DNA of 64,000 nucleotides from CAZQGO01 sp964593065 (GCA_964593065.1 CAZQGO010000004.1:1-64000); one strand, 5' to 3'. Shown: positions 35,602 to 43,697, numbered from the stretch's first letter. Translations and numbers: made by a program. The notes: generated by a model from the letters alone, not told the origin.

Positions 35602-36186
35602 ATGGCAAAAAAGAAAAAGGTTAGCAAAAAGAAAGTGAAAAAGTCCGCCTCCAAAACCCGGCTGGCCTTGAAAAAGAAATCTTCGGCAAAGAAGATACGG
35701 AAAGCCAAGCCCGTCCGGAAAGCGGCGGCAAAAAAGAAACCCGTTCCGAAGAGGAAAAAACCGGCGGCCGCAGTGGCGCGGCCGGTCAAGCCGAAGGTTC
35801 CCGCAGCCACTGCCGGACCGCTGCCGGGTGCGCCAGGCACGGCCTCCAAACCGGTCACTCCCGCCGGCGGCGCGGTCCCGGCTCCGGGAATCCCGGCGGC
35901 TCCTCTCATGCCTTGGCGCGAACCTCTGCCCGGTGAAATCCCCATCGGCCAGGTGGATGACTATCTCAGCCACCTGGAAGTGATCCTGACCAAACTGGTC
36001 AATCCACTCGCCGTGGGGGACCCGCTCCACATTCGGGGCAACACCACCGATGTTCAGGTGACCGTAAAATCCATGCAAATCAACCACTTGCCGGTGAGCC
36101 AGGCTGACACCGGGCAGGAGGTCGGCATCCAAATTTCGGAAAAGGTCCGGAAACACGATTATATTTACAAGATCCTTTCGGCTTGA
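35602..36186 (+). CDS. Histone-H1-like basic tail fused to EF-Tu domain-2-like barrel
   Basis: A 194-residue protein in two parts. Residues 1-60 are dominated by Lys and Ala (MAKKKKVSKKKVKKSA, KKSSAKKIRKAKP), like bacterial histone-H1-type or PAKKK-repeat DNA/RNA-binding tails. Residues about 60-110 are a Pro/Ala/Gly linker. Residues about 112-194 (EIPIGQVDDYLSHLEVIL through VRKHDYIYKI) resemble the small translation-elongation-factor-like proteins that consist of the EF-Tu/IF2-type domain 2 beta barrel, with marks such as DPLHIRGNTTDVQVTVKSMQI. Stand-alone domain-2 proteins of this kind are known as conserved hypotheticals. The fusion with a polybasic tail is unusual; RNA or DNA binding is inferred. 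Strong ribosome binding site and its own promoter. Confidence 0.75.
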   Translation: MAKKKKVSKKKVKKSASKTRLALKKKSSAKKIRKAKPVRKAAAKKKPVPKRKKPAAAVARPVKPKVPAATAGPLPGAPGTASKPVTPAGGAVPAPGIPAAPLMPWREPLPGEIPIGQVDDYLSHLEVILTKLVNPLAVGDPLHIRGNTTDVQVTVKSMQINHLPVSQADTGQEVGIQISEKVRKHDYIYKILSA

Positions 36187-36214
36187 CGGTTCACGGGAAA
36201 GTTGAAATGAAGGC

Positions 36215-36889
36215 ATGACGGGACCGATTTTTTTGGACCGCGGCTTCGCCGCCGCAAAGAAGCGAAGGCACCCGTTCGGGCGCATCGGGTTTCTGCCGGA
36301 TGCGCCCGGATTCGTTTTAGGCGGCCTGGGCCTGTGCGCCCTGGCCCTGGCACTGGCCGGCTCTGTTCAGGGCGGTTGGTCGGACGTCAAGCTGGAGCGC
36401 TATCTGAACGACGGCCATCGCCAGGATGGACTGGTGATTCAGGAATTGACCGTGCAGCAAGCCGGCGTGGCCCTGCCGGCCTTTGTGCAAACCGGCAGGG
36501 AAGAGAAGCGCCGCAACTTGCGGGAAAGACCGATCCTGGCTCCCGCCGTTCCCGAAGGCCCTTTCTCCCGTTTCACGCAATTTGTTTTCCGGGTCAATCG
36601 CGCCCGGGACATCCGGATTGTCCTCTCTCTGGAGTATTTCTCGCGCGCCGGAAATTCCGGCTCCCTCCGGCGTTCGTCGGTCGAGGAGGTCTGGGCGCGC
36701 CTGGGGCCGGGCTTCGACTGGGAAACACTGCACGGTTCCAAAGGGCGTTTTCAGCTCTTGATCCCGCGAACCCTGCATTGCGGCCAAGCGGTTTTCGAGT
36801 ACGGAACGCGCGCGGGACAACACCGGATCCGTTTGCTCTTTCTTAACCAGAAATTACCCGTAACCCTCCCGCCCGGCGGCCGGGAATAG
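36215..36889 (+). CDS. Hypothetical membrane-anchored protein
   Basis: A 224-residue frame with a single hydrophobic segment (about residues 31-52, GFVLGGLGLCALALALAG) behind a basic N-terminus, which fits an N-in membrane anchor or signal. The remaining about 170 residues would be periplasmic, with a beta-rich look and repeated charged/aromatic alternation (RFTQFVFRVNRARDIRIVLSLEYFSR). No family recognised. It lies 28 bases behind the 35602 gene and may be cotranscribed with it. Coding support is moderate, based on length, composition and the plausible membrane segment. Confidence 0.55.
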   Translation: MTGPIFLDRGFAAAKKRRHPFGRIGFLPDAPGFVLGGLGLCALALALAGSVQGGWSDVKLERYLNDGHRQDGLVIQELTVQQAGVALPAFVQTGREEKRRNLRERPILAPAVPEGPFSRFTQFVFRVNRARDIRIVLSLEYFSRAGNSGSLRRSSVEEVWARLGPGFDWETLHGSKGRFQLLIPRTLHCGQAVFEYGTRAGQHRIRLLFLNQKLPVTLPPGGRE

Positions 36890-36953
36890 CCCGGCAAGGA
36901 ACACGGCAAGAGCGGGCACCAGCGTCGGCTTTCACCCCGCCCCAAGCCGCACA

Positions 36954-37082
36954 GAGCTTTCAGGGGAACCGCAGGTTCCCCAGGCGCGGACGCCGATGCG
37001 TCCTGCTTTCCTTCCTCCTTCACTCGGGGGCTTCACCGCCCCCGAACCCTATGCTTCATCATTATTTGGATGAGGCACCGGA
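36954..37082 (+). repeat. Structured intergenic element, copy 2
   Basis: Occupies most of the 250-base gap 36890-37139 before mscS. Block A (36954-37017) has hairpin GGGGAACC-GCA-GGTTCCCC (36963-36981) and hairpin GGACGC-CGAT-GCGTCC, and the same CTGCTTTCCTTCCTC tract as copy 1. A GGGGGC/GCCCCC stem sits at about 37026-37043, in place of the longer insert of copy 1. Block B (37038-37082) ends in hairpin GCTTCATC/GATGAGGC, where one pair is T-G instead of the C-G of copy 1: a compatible wobble if the plus strand is RNA, a mismatch if the minus strand is. Copy 2 ends 58 bases before the mscS start. Confidence 0.7.
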
Positions 37083-37139
37083 GCGGAGAGAACCCGGAGC
37101 AGTCCCACCTCCGGGAAACCAACCAAGGAGCGGAATAAC

Positions 37140-38078
37140 ATGGATTTCAACCTCGGCATGAATTCCTTGATTAAAAATTTCCTCACTTTTCTCCTCCAGG
37201 AGGGACCGCGGATTTTATTGACGCTGCTGGTGTTTTTCGCCCTCAACCTGACCCTGAAATACCTGCTCCAGTTCTTCGAGTCTTTCCTTTTCACCAAGCT
37301 TAAAACCGACGCGGAGATCGCAGAGTTGGAATTAAAAAAACGCGCCAAAACGCTGGTGTCCGTTCTCAGGAAGATCGCCTATGCCGTGATTTGGACCGTG
37401 GCATTCATGATCGTGCTTTCCCAGTTCGGGATCAATATCGGCCCCATCCTGGCGACCGCCGGCGTCATGGGCTTGGCGGTCAGCTTCGGAGCCCAGAACC
37501 TGATCCGGGATTTCATCAGCGGCCTGTTCATCATTCTGGAAAACCAGGTGCGGCTGGGGGACGTTGCCATTATCAACGGGACGGGCGGCCTGGTGGAAGC
37601 CATCAACCTGCGCACCATTGTTCTCCGCGACCTTTCCGGCGTGGTGCATATCTTCCCCAACGGCTCCATCACGACCCTGTCCAACATGACCCACGGCTGG
37701 TCGGCCTATGTCTTCGACATCGGCGTGGCCTATAAAGAGGACACCGACCGGGTCGCCGCCGTCATGCATGAAGTGCTGGAAAGCATGCGCCGGGACGAAG
37801 CCTTCGGGCCGAACATCCTCGAGCCGCTGGAAATATTCGGCGTCGATGATTTCGCCGATTCGTCCGTGGTGGTCAAGGCCAGGGTGAAAACCAAGCCGAT
37901 CAAGCAATGGGACGTCGCACGCGAATACCGCCGGCGTTTGAAGAAGGCCTTTGACGCCCAAGGCATCGAGATCCCATTCCCCCATATCAGTCTCTATTTC
38001 GGAGAGGCGAGCAAGGCGATCCGCGTCCTGCTGGAGCAGGCCGCGCAGGGACGCGAGCCCGGAAAGAACCAAGCCTAG
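37140..38078 (+). CDS. Small-conductance mechanosensitive channel, MscS family
   Basis: A 312-residue inner-membrane channel that releases solutes on osmotic downshift. Three membrane segments are visible: about residues 18-40, 82-102 and the pore-lining helix with the Gly/Ala-rich stretch TAGVMGLAVSFGAQNLIRDFISGLFII (about residues 113-140). The cytoplasmic beta domain follows (GDVAIINGTGGLVEAINLRTIVL, HIFPNGSITTLSNMTHGWS), then the alpha/beta vestibule ending in GIEIPFPHISLYF. AAGGAG precedes ATG 37140. It directly follows copy 2 of the structured intergenic element, a possible regulatory link. Confidence 0.93.
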   Translation: MDFNLGMNSLIKNFLTFLLQEGPRILLTLLVFFALNLTLKYLLQFFESFLFTKLKTDAEIAELELKKRAKTLVSVLRKIAYAVIWTVAFMIVLSQFGINIGPILATAGVMGLAVSFGAQNLIRDFISGLFIILENQVRLGDVAIINGTGGLVEAINLRTIVLRDLSGVVHIFPNGSITTLSNMTHGWSAYVFDIGVAYKEDTDRVAAVMHEVLESMRRDEAFGPNILEPLEIFGVDDFADSSVVVKARVKTKPIKQWDVAREYRRRLKKAFDAQGIEIPFPHISLYFGEASKAIRVLLEQAAQGREPGKNQA

Positions 38079-38110
38079 CGGCACGCGGCGCCTCGCGGGA
38101 GCTTATCCCG

Positions 38111-38139
38111 TTGACTTTCCCCGTGGGCGATGCTAGATT
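38111..38139 (+). promoter_or_regulatory. Sigma70-type promoter for the glutaredoxin operon
   Basis: -35 box TTGACT (38111-38116) and -10 box TAGATT (38134-38139), spacer 17 bases. The start codon at 38175 follows an AAGGAGG ribosome binding site (about 38161-38167). Confidence 0.6.
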
Positions 38140-38174
38140 CTGTCTGAAACGTTTTTTTCGAAGGAGGCGGGGCT

Positions 38175-38432
38175 ATGGCGAACCTGAAGCTTAAGTTATT
38201 CGCCCTCTCAACCTGCATCTGGTGCCGCAAGACCGAGCAGCACCTGGCGGACATGGGCTTTCAATACGAGGTGATCTACGTGGACAAGCTCTCGGGCAAG
38301 GAGCGGGAAGCGGTCGTGCAGGAAGTGGCGAAATTCAACCCGAGCCGCAGCTTTCCCACCTTGGTGATCAACAACCGGGATGTCGTGGTCGGCTACAAGC
38401 CGGACGAAATCCGGGCGGCCCTGATGAAATGA
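38175..38432 (+). CDS. Glutaredoxin-like protein (CIWC active site)
   Basis: An 85-residue thioredoxin-fold protein. The redox motif is CIWC (Cys14, Cys17), the cis-Pro motif is RSFPTLVI, and VVGYKPDEIRAAL is the usual C-terminal helix. The size and the GYKPDEI end match NrdH/Grx-type mini-glutaredoxins. It overlaps the next gene by four bases (ATGA, 38429-38432). The partner gene encodes a ferredoxin-thioredoxin-reductase-like subunit, so this protein is probably the disulfide substrate of that enzyme and not a glutathione-dependent protein (inference). Confidence 0.88.
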   Translation: MANLKLKLFALSTCIWCRKTEQHLADMGFQYEVIYVDKLSGKEREAVVQEVAKFNPSRSFPTLVINNRDVVVGYKPDEIRAALMK

Positions 38433-38872
38433 TCAACCCCCGCGAGCCGCTGGACCGGCTGCGACCCGCTCTGGAAAAGCGCGGGTATTTTTTCAACCCG
38501 GACGATTCCATGACGACGGCGCTGCTGGAGAGCCTGGTCGTAAACCAGCAGCGGTATGGTTATCCCTTCTGTCCCTGCCGCCTGGCATCCGGCGAGTACG
38601 CCCGGGACCTGGACGCCATCTGCCCCTGCGACGTGCGCGACCAGGACATCGTGGATTTCGGTTCCTGTTATTGCGGCCTCTACGTCAGCCAGGAGGTGGC
38701 CATGGGCCAAAAAAGCATCTCTCCGATCCCTGAGCGCCGCGGCGCGTCCCTCGGCCCAAACCAGATGTGGCGCTGCCGGGTATGCGGATATATCTGCGCG
38801 CGCCCCTCTCCGCCGGACATCTGCCCGGTCTGCGGTGTGACCCGGGACCGTTTCGAGGTCTTTCGCGACTGA
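38429..38872 (+). CDS. Ferredoxin-thioredoxin reductase catalytic-subunit-like protein fused to rubredoxin
   Basis: A 147-residue protein. Residues 1-90 match the catalytic beta subunit of ferredoxin-thioredoxin reductase: the Cys set CPC (48-50), CPC (65-67) and CYC (80-82) holds the 4Fe-4S cluster and the active disulfide. Residues about 113-140 form a rubredoxin-type iron site: WRCRVCGYICARPSPPD then ICPVCG (Cys116, Cys119, Cys132, Cys135). The fusion supplies an internal one-electron carrier to the disulfide reductase. Overlap with the glutaredoxin gene indicates a shared redox relay: electron donor - rubredoxin - FeS - disulfide - glutaredoxin - targets. Start ATG 38429. Confidence 0.88.
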   Translation: MINPREPLDRLRPALEKRGYFFNPDDSMTTALLESLVVNQQRYGYPFCPCRLASGEYARDLDAICPCDVRDQDIVDFGSCYCGLYVSQEVAMGQKSISPIPERRGASLGPNQMWRCRVCGYICARPSPPDICPVCGVTRDRFEVFRD

Positions 38873-38874
38873 TC

Positions 38875-39366
38875 ATGGGCTTCGGGGAATGGATCCGAAA
38901 AATTTTTCGCCCGGCGGCGGCCAGCTGCCGCAGCGAGGCCGACCCGCCCGAGGCCAAGCCGCCTGAGGCCGGGCCATCGGCGCCTCTCCCGGATGCGCGC
39001 GAAGCCACCGGGCTCGAAATCCGGCGGGAACGCCATGCGGCGGCCGATTGCACCAGCGTGATTTTACATGGCGTTCTGACCAGTGATACGGCCGATCAGC
39101 TCGAAAATGAAATTCTGAATTTAATCAGCGCCCGTCAGGCCCGGTTGTGTATCGGGCTGCAAGATGTCGGTTATATCAGTTCCCGCGGGTGGGGCACGCT
39201 TATTTCCGTACTCAAAACCACCCGCCAGCTGGGCGGCGATATTGTCATCGTAGGCATGCGCCCGCATATCGCGCAGTTGTTTTTTCATGCGGGTTTGGCC
39301 AGTATTTTCAAAACCTATGACGATCAAGCCGCCGCCGTTGAGGCATTTCGCGCCCCGTCGCCTTGA
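38875..39366 (+). CDS. STAS-domain protein with Pro-rich N-terminal tail
   Basis: A 163-residue protein. Residues 1-50 are amphipathic then Pro/Ala/Glu-rich (GFGEWIRKIFRPAAAS, PPEAKPPEAGPSAPLPD), perhaps a membrane-surface anchor. Residues about 55-160 form a STAS domain, with TSVILHGVLTSDTADQLE and the key loop LCIGLQDVGYISSRGWGTLIS, in which the SSRGWG Ser pair corresponds to the phosphorylation site. It closely resembles the STAS protein at 15692 in this loop. The gene starts two bases after the redox gene stop, so it may be part of that operon; a link between redox state and partner-switching is only a suggestion. Confidence 0.82.
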   Translation: MGFGEWIRKIFRPAAASCRSEADPPEAKPPEAGPSAPLPDAREATGLEIRRERHAAADCTSVILHGVLTSDTADQLENEILNLISARQARLCIGLQDVGYISSRGWGTLISVLKTTRQLGGDIVIVGMRPHIAQLFFHAGLASIFKTYDDQAAAVEAFRAPSP

Positions 39367-39439
39367 AACCGCCCGGGGACACCTGTGCGGGTCGCAGGTT
39401 TGCCTGCGGACCGCAAGACTTCCTGCAAGGGGTTTTCGC

Positions 39440-39748
39440 ATGCGCCGCATATTTTGGATCCTGCTCCTGATTGCCGGGCTCTCCGGCTGCGCCACGCTGG
39501 GGCGCGATTTCTCCGGGAATTTCGTCCAAAAAATCAAGATCGGAGAAACCACACGTGCCCAGGTCGAGCAAAACCTGGGGCCGCCTTTTCGCACGGGCCT
39601 GGATTCCGGCGATGCCACGGCCAGCTATTTGTTTTACCACCTCGGAATATTCACGAATCCCGTTACCAAGGACCTCACCCTCACCTACTCGCCCGAGGGT
39701 ATTGTGAAGGCGTATACCTTCAATTCCAACGACGGTACCGAGGAATAA
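39440..39748 (+). CDS. Small outer-membrane lipoprotein, OmlA/SmpA-like
   Basis: A 102-residue lipoprotein with signal MRRIFWILLLIAGLSGC, in which LSGC is the lipobox. The mature part has the SmpA/OmlA-type segment IKIGETTRAQVEQNLGPPFRTGLD (start of a small alpha/beta fold), followed by YTFNSNDGTEE. In Proteobacteria BamE (SmpA) belongs to the barrel assembly complex, but similar small BLIP-fold lipoproteins have other roles. The longer upstream frame (from 39287) overlaps the STAS gene and is not supported; ATG 39440 is chosen for the signal peptide. Confidence 0.78.
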   Translation: MRRIFWILLLIAGLSGCATLGRDFSGNFVQKIKIGETTRAQVEQNLGPPFRTGLDSGDATASYLFYHLGIFTNPVTKDLTLTYSPEGIVKAYTFNSNDGTEE

Positions 39749-39893
39749 ATCCGGCTCGGCGCCACCGCGGCTTCTCCCTCCCCGGGGTGAGGCGGGGAGT
39801 GCGTTCCCGTCCGTGTTCCGGTCCCGGGGGAGAACGCCATCTCCGGGAGGCGGCCGAACGGATTGACCAACACGTGGCCCGTAAGGTGATCCG

Positions 39894-41120
39894 ATGAACT
39901 CCCAAACGTTGCCGCTTCTGGCCGCATATTATTGGACGGGATTCCGCACGTCCGCCTATTCCGGGGTCTGGAACTACTGGCAGCAACCTTCGCCCCGGTC
40001 GCCGCAGGAATTGTTGCATGATCCCGAAAAGCGCCTTCCCAACGGCGAACGCGATATTGCCTCGGTGTACATGCCGGTCATCGGTGCTTACGATTCGAGC
40101 GATCCCGATGTCTGCGAATACCATCTCTTGCTGGCCAAAGCCGCGGGGGTGGATGCATTCGTCGTGGACTGGTTCGGCGGCTGGCCCTCCGACCCCGCCA
40201 ACGACGACCCTCTCAAACTTCTCCTGCGTACGGCGGAAAATCTGGACCTCTCCCTGGCGCTGGCCCTCCCCGAGGAACGATTTTTCCCTCCGTCCGATCC
40301 GGAAGGCCGAACCCGGTCCGAAGCCGTGAACCGGGCCAGGGATTTCTTCCTGCGGTCCCAAAATCTCTATTTTTCCTCTCCGGCCTATCTTCGCCTGAAT
40401 GGCAACCCCGTGCTCGTGCTCCGTGAACCGCAGGAGGAAAAACCCGGCGATCCGCCGTCCTCCGCCCTCCTGCCCGGGGAATGGGACCGGATCCAGTCCG
40501 ATCTGCAAAGCCGCCTGGTGTTGATCCGGACGCACCGTGTGGGGTCGGCCTTGCCGGACTTCAGCCGCTGGGACAGCGTCTGCCCCCGGGTCAATTGGAA
40601 CGGCGAGGAAAGCTTCGCCGCTCCTCTCGAGGATTTTTGGGCCGCCAGCCGCCGCGCCCTGGGGCAGGGCCGTTATGCCTTCTTATCCGGCATGGTCGCC
40701 GCCGGCTGCGACAACCGCGGACTCGGTCTCGAGCCGCCGCACGTGAGTTCCCGGCAACAGGGCGCCCAATACGCCGCTGCGTGGGAGAACAGCCTCGAGC
40801 ACTCAGCCCAATTCATCTGCATCCATTCTTGGAACGACCATCGCGAGGGCTCGGGTGTGGAGCCGGTGAAGGAATTGATCCTGCACCGAAATGCCGCCGC
40901 TCCGGGGTGGGGCTACCGGGAGTTGATCACGACGCGGGAATACGCCTCCCGGTTAACCCACAAGAAACTGTGGCCGGCACCCGCTTTGTTCCTGCCCGAA
41001 CGCCTGTATCGCCTGCGGAAAACCAGCGCTCCCAAACATCGTGGCGACCGTATCCGCTTGTATCTGCTGGAGGGGGATATCGAAAGCGCCACCCTAGGCT
41101 TGGAGCACGCCGGCGTTTAA
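39894..41120 (+). CDS. GH99/GH71-like glycosidase or WbsX-like protein
   Basis: A 408-residue protein with a TIM-barrel-type glycosidase look. PLLAAYYWTGFRTSAYSGVWNYW is the first strand, and the segment IGAYDSSDPDVCEYHLLLAKAAGVDAFVVDWFGGW is typical of GH99-like/WbsX proteins (Asp and Glu candidate catalytic residues in this region and in SWNDHREGSGVEP). Known GH99 enzymes are endo-alpha-mannosidases; WbsX proteins occur in polysaccharide clusters. There is no signal peptide, so an intracellular place or a non-canonical role is possible. It is monocistronic by layout, preceded by a 145-base gap without recognisable signals. Confidence 0.72.
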   Translation: MNSQTLPLLAAYYWTGFRTSAYSGVWNYWQQPSPRSPQELLHDPEKRLPNGERDIASVYMPVIGAYDSSDPDVCEYHLLLAKAAGVDAFVVDWFGGWPSDPANDDPLKLLLRTAENLDLSLALALPEERFFPPSDPEGRTRSEAVNRARDFFLRSQNLYFSSPAYLRLNGNPVLVLREPQEEKPGDPPSSALLPGEWDRIQSDLQSRLVLIRTHRVGSALPDFSRWDSVCPRVNWNGEESFAAPLEDFWAASRRALGQGRYAFLSGMVAAGCDNRGLGLEPPHVSSRQQGAQYAAAWENSLEHSAQFICIHSWNDHREGSGVEPVKELILHRNAAAPGWGYRELITTREYASRLTHKKLWPAPALFLPERLYRLRKTSAPKHRGDRIRLYLLEGDIESATLGLEHAGV

Positions 41121-41225
41121 CCCGCCCACGCCGCACATCCGTTTCCCAGCCGTTTGGTCCTGTCAGTGCCGAAACCGCCGCCGGAACCCGACGACGGCCG
41201 GCCGAAGGCATTTTTGGCACAAGGC

Positions 41226-41254
41226 TTTACAGAACTATCCCTCCAGAGTATAAT
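41226..41254 (+). promoter_or_regulatory. Near-consensus sigma70 promoter for the TPR gene
   Basis: -35 box TTTACA (41226-41231) and perfect -10 box TATAAT (41249-41254), spacer 17 bases. Expected start of transcription is near 41261, with ATG at 41300 after an AAAGGA. Confidence 0.65.
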
Positions 41255-41299
41255 TTAATGGGAAGCAATATTCTGCCGACTTTGAAAGGAATTTCCCGC

Positions 41300-42892
41300 A
41301 TGTCGTTTTATGTCCGAAAGCGTCTGGTCTGCCTTGCGGCGACCCTCATGCTGGCAGGTGCTGCCTTTTCGGCGCATGCAGCCGTATGGGAAAAATATTT
41401 GCTGGTGATTCCCTTGCGGCCGGGCACAGAACAAGCCCAAAAAATGCCTTGGTTCGGCCGCGCCTTCCGGCTGGCCTGGTCCCAGGCATCCATGTCTTTG
41501 AAAACCCTTGTTTTTCTAAAGGAGGATGAGCTGGAGGGCCTCAGCCGCGAGTATCGCCTGGGCCCTGGAGAACCCGAGCCGGGCCAAATGGAGCGGATCG
41601 CAGATGACAAGGAAATTGCCGTCCTTTTCGGCACCTACGACCGGAACGGCCGCGGGATCCGGATCACCTGCCGCTTGATCCCCGGACGAAACGAGGAAGC
41701 GCGGTCTTTCAGTCTCCAGATGCCGGAGCAAAAAGTCGGCGACCTGCTCGGGGACGCTATCCGGCAATCCCTGAAAATCCTGGACCTCGAAGTCACCCCG
41801 GAAGCCCGCGCGGAAATCGGACGGATTCCCGGCACGCAGTCCTTGGCCGCCCTGGAATATTTCACCCAGGCCGTCGCCACGCTCGGTTCCCAGCCGGATC
41901 CCCGCCGGAGTCGGGCGGTTTTGCCCCTGCTGGAAAAATCCCTGAAAGCCGATCCGGCATTTGCATCCGCCTTGGCGTTGCAGGCCACCTGCCGTTTGCT
42001 GTCCTCCACCAAGCCGGTCGCCCAAAAGGAGGCCGCGGAGATGCGCCGGAAGCTGACTGCGGCCGCGAAGGATTCGCCCGGCAATCCCTGGATGCAAAAT
42101 GCGCTCCTGGAACTCCTGCTGGAGGAAAAGAAGTATGCCGAAGCCGTCCGGTCGGGAGAGGCGGTCCTTGCCTCCCATCCCATGAACTACAGGAATTACC
42201 TGCTGCTCGCACGCGCCTATCGGCTGTCCGGCCGCAAGGATGATGCCGAAAAGGTTCTGCTCCGCGCGCTGGACCAGCAGGGCACCCCCAGCCAGCAGGA
42301 ACCCTTCCAAGACGCCCTGGGCCATCTGCTGTTGCGGACCAAGGATGACCACGCGGAGATTTACCTGAAGGATGTCCTGCTTCTGCGCCCTGCCGACGTG
42401 GAGGCGCGGTTTCAAAGGGCCGCCGCCCTCTTCCGCTTGGGAAGGTACCTGGATGCGCTGGAGGAAATCCAGAAAACGGAAGCCCTGAAAAAATGGTCCG
42501 GTTTGAGTCTCCTGAAGGCCAAAACCACGCTGGCCTTGGGCAACTATTTCCTGGAAAAGGAAGAACCGGACCGTGCCTATTCCTATCTGACGGTTTCCAT
42601 CAAGCTCAGGCCGCGGAACTTCGAGACCAATCTGCTCTTGGCCAAGGTTCTGCGCCAAAAAGGGTATGCCCCGGAAGCCCGCCAGCAACTGGAGCGGACC
42701 CGCAATCTGGCCAATCCCAAGCGGGGCAGGGACCATTTGTTGCTGGGGACCGAATATGTGGCACAGGGCTATAAGGAAGAGGGGGCCCAGGAATTTGTCC
42801 GGTATTTAAAGCAGAACCCTTCGGCTCCGGAGCGGCGCCGTTTAATCACTCTGATTCGAAAACTCCGCGGCGAATCAGAGGAGGGATATTAA
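41300..42892 (+). CDS. Exported TPR-repeat protein
   Basis: A 530-residue protein with signal peptide (KRLVCLAATLMLAGAAFSAHAA). Residues about 30-170 form a domain reminiscent of TolB/FlgO- or CsgG-like N-terminal folds (IADDKEIAVLFGTYDRNGR, VGDLLGDAIRQSLKIL); this likeness is weak. From about residue 175 on there are multiple TPR repeats (SLAALEYFTQAVATL, KYAEAVRSGEAVLASHPMNY, DDAEKVLLRALDQQGTP, EARQQLERTRNLANPK). A strong promoter lies upstream. It is followed without a gap by another secreted gene, which starts on the base after the stop codon, so the two are almost certainly one operon. Confidence 0.8.
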   Translation: MSFYVRKRLVCLAATLMLAGAAFSAHAAVWEKYLLVIPLRPGTEQAQKMPWFGRAFRLAWSQASMSLKTLVFLKEDELEGLSREYRLGPGEPEPGQMERIADDKEIAVLFGTYDRNGRGIRITCRLIPGRNEEARSFSLQMPEQKVGDLLGDAIRQSLKILDLEVTPEARAEIGRIPGTQSLAALEYFTQAVATLGSQPDPRRSRAVLPLLEKSLKADPAFASALALQATCRLLSSTKPVAQKEAAEMRRKLTAAAKDSPGNPWMQNALLELLLEEKKYAEAVRSGEAVLASHPMNYRNYLLLARAYRLSGRKDDAEKVLLRALDQQGTPSQQEPFQDALGHLLLRTKDDHAEIYLKDVLLLRPADVEARFQRAAALFRLGRYLDALEEIQKTEALKKWSGLSLLKAKTTLALGNYFLEKEEPDRAYSYLTVSIKLRPRNFETNLLLAKVLRQKGYAPEARQQLERTRNLANPKRGRDHLLLGTEYVAQGYKEEGAQEFVRYLKQNPSAPERRRLITLIRKLRGESEEGY

Positions 42893-43696
42893 TTGCATTA
42901 CCGCCGCCCGGGTTTTTCCGCGCGTTCTCATGGTGCGGCCCGCCTGGCCGGCATCCTGCTCTTCGCCTTGCTGGCAGTTCCAGCCCAGGCCAGAATGGAC
43001 AAACCCACGCTGGCGGCGGAGGATTTTTTTCGCCTCCTGGCGGTAAAGGACTACGATGAAGCCGCGCACCTGCTGAGCGAAGCGGATCACCAGGCCCTGA
43101 AAGACATGCAGTCCCAGGCAGGCGAAGCGGGAAAAAACATTTCCTTGTCGAATCTGCTGGCCGATTCTTTTTATCTGATGCATCCCGGGGAAGGGCAGGG
43201 AACGGCGCCCAAGGCTCCGGATCAAGAAACGATCATGCCGCAGCGGATCGGTTTTTTTGTTCCCGGCCAGCATTACATCATCGGCAATTTCGCGGTGGTG
43301 TTCACCCGCGAGACGTATGAACTGACGCGCGATACGCTCGGGCCGGTGCGCGACGATCCGCGCAAACTCTGGATCGACCCCACGAACGTGCTCTCCCAGG
43401 TACGGGATGAAGCCTATTTCAAGGAATGGTGGATCTGGGAGGATGAGCGGCTGACCATGCCCGGCCTGCTATGGATGGTCAAGGAGAAAAACCAGTGGAA
43501 GGTTGATCTCTTCGGGGGCGCCGTGCCCCGCAAGAGTTTTCAAAAAATACTGCGTTGGCACTTCGGCCGCGAGGTCTTCGAACCGGAAAAAGCCAAGGCG
43601 GGAAAGGCCGCCGCCAAGCCGGGCTCATCCGCCGGCGGTCCGGAAAAACCCAAGCCAACGCCGGGTCATAATTTCGGCCTGCGACAAGATGAGTAA
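42893..43696 (+). CDS. Secreted hypothetical protein with SnoaL/DUF4878-like layout
   Basis: A 267-residue protein. The signal peptide (LAGILLFALLAVPAQA, about residues 18-33) is followed by DKPTLAAEDFFRLLAVKDYDEAAHLLSEAD, a layout like NTF2-like/DUF4878 lipoproteins in which the first helix contains AA-x-x-FF. The C-terminal tail is Lys/Ala/Pro-rich. The middle (RIGFFVPGQHYIIGNFAVVF and MVKEKNQWKVDLFGGAV) ends with the W-K-V-D strand usual for such domains. TTG 42893 is used as start, with GAGGAGGG about six bases upstream. Function unknown; it shares an operon with the TPR protein. Confidence 0.68.
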   Translation: MHYRRPGFSARSHGAARLAGILLFALLAVPAQARMDKPTLAAEDFFRLLAVKDYDEAAHLLSEADHQALKDMQSQAGEAGKNISLSNLLADSFYLMHPGEGQGTAPKAPDQETIMPQRIGFFVPGQHYIIGNFAVVFTRETYELTRDTLGPVRDDPRKLWIDPTNVLSQVRDEAYFKEWWIWEDERLTMPGLLWMVKEKNQWKVDLFGGAVPRKSFQKILRWHFGREVFEPEKAKAGKAAAKPGSSAGGPEKPKPTPGHNFGLRQDE

Positions 43697-43697
43697 G

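Noticed and set aside
36961..36981. GGGGAACC in both copies recalls the c-di-AMP (ydaO) riboswitch start.
   Set aside because: It is one arm of a simple palindrome here, and the ydaO core (CCCGTCAGCTAACC-like) is not found on either strand.
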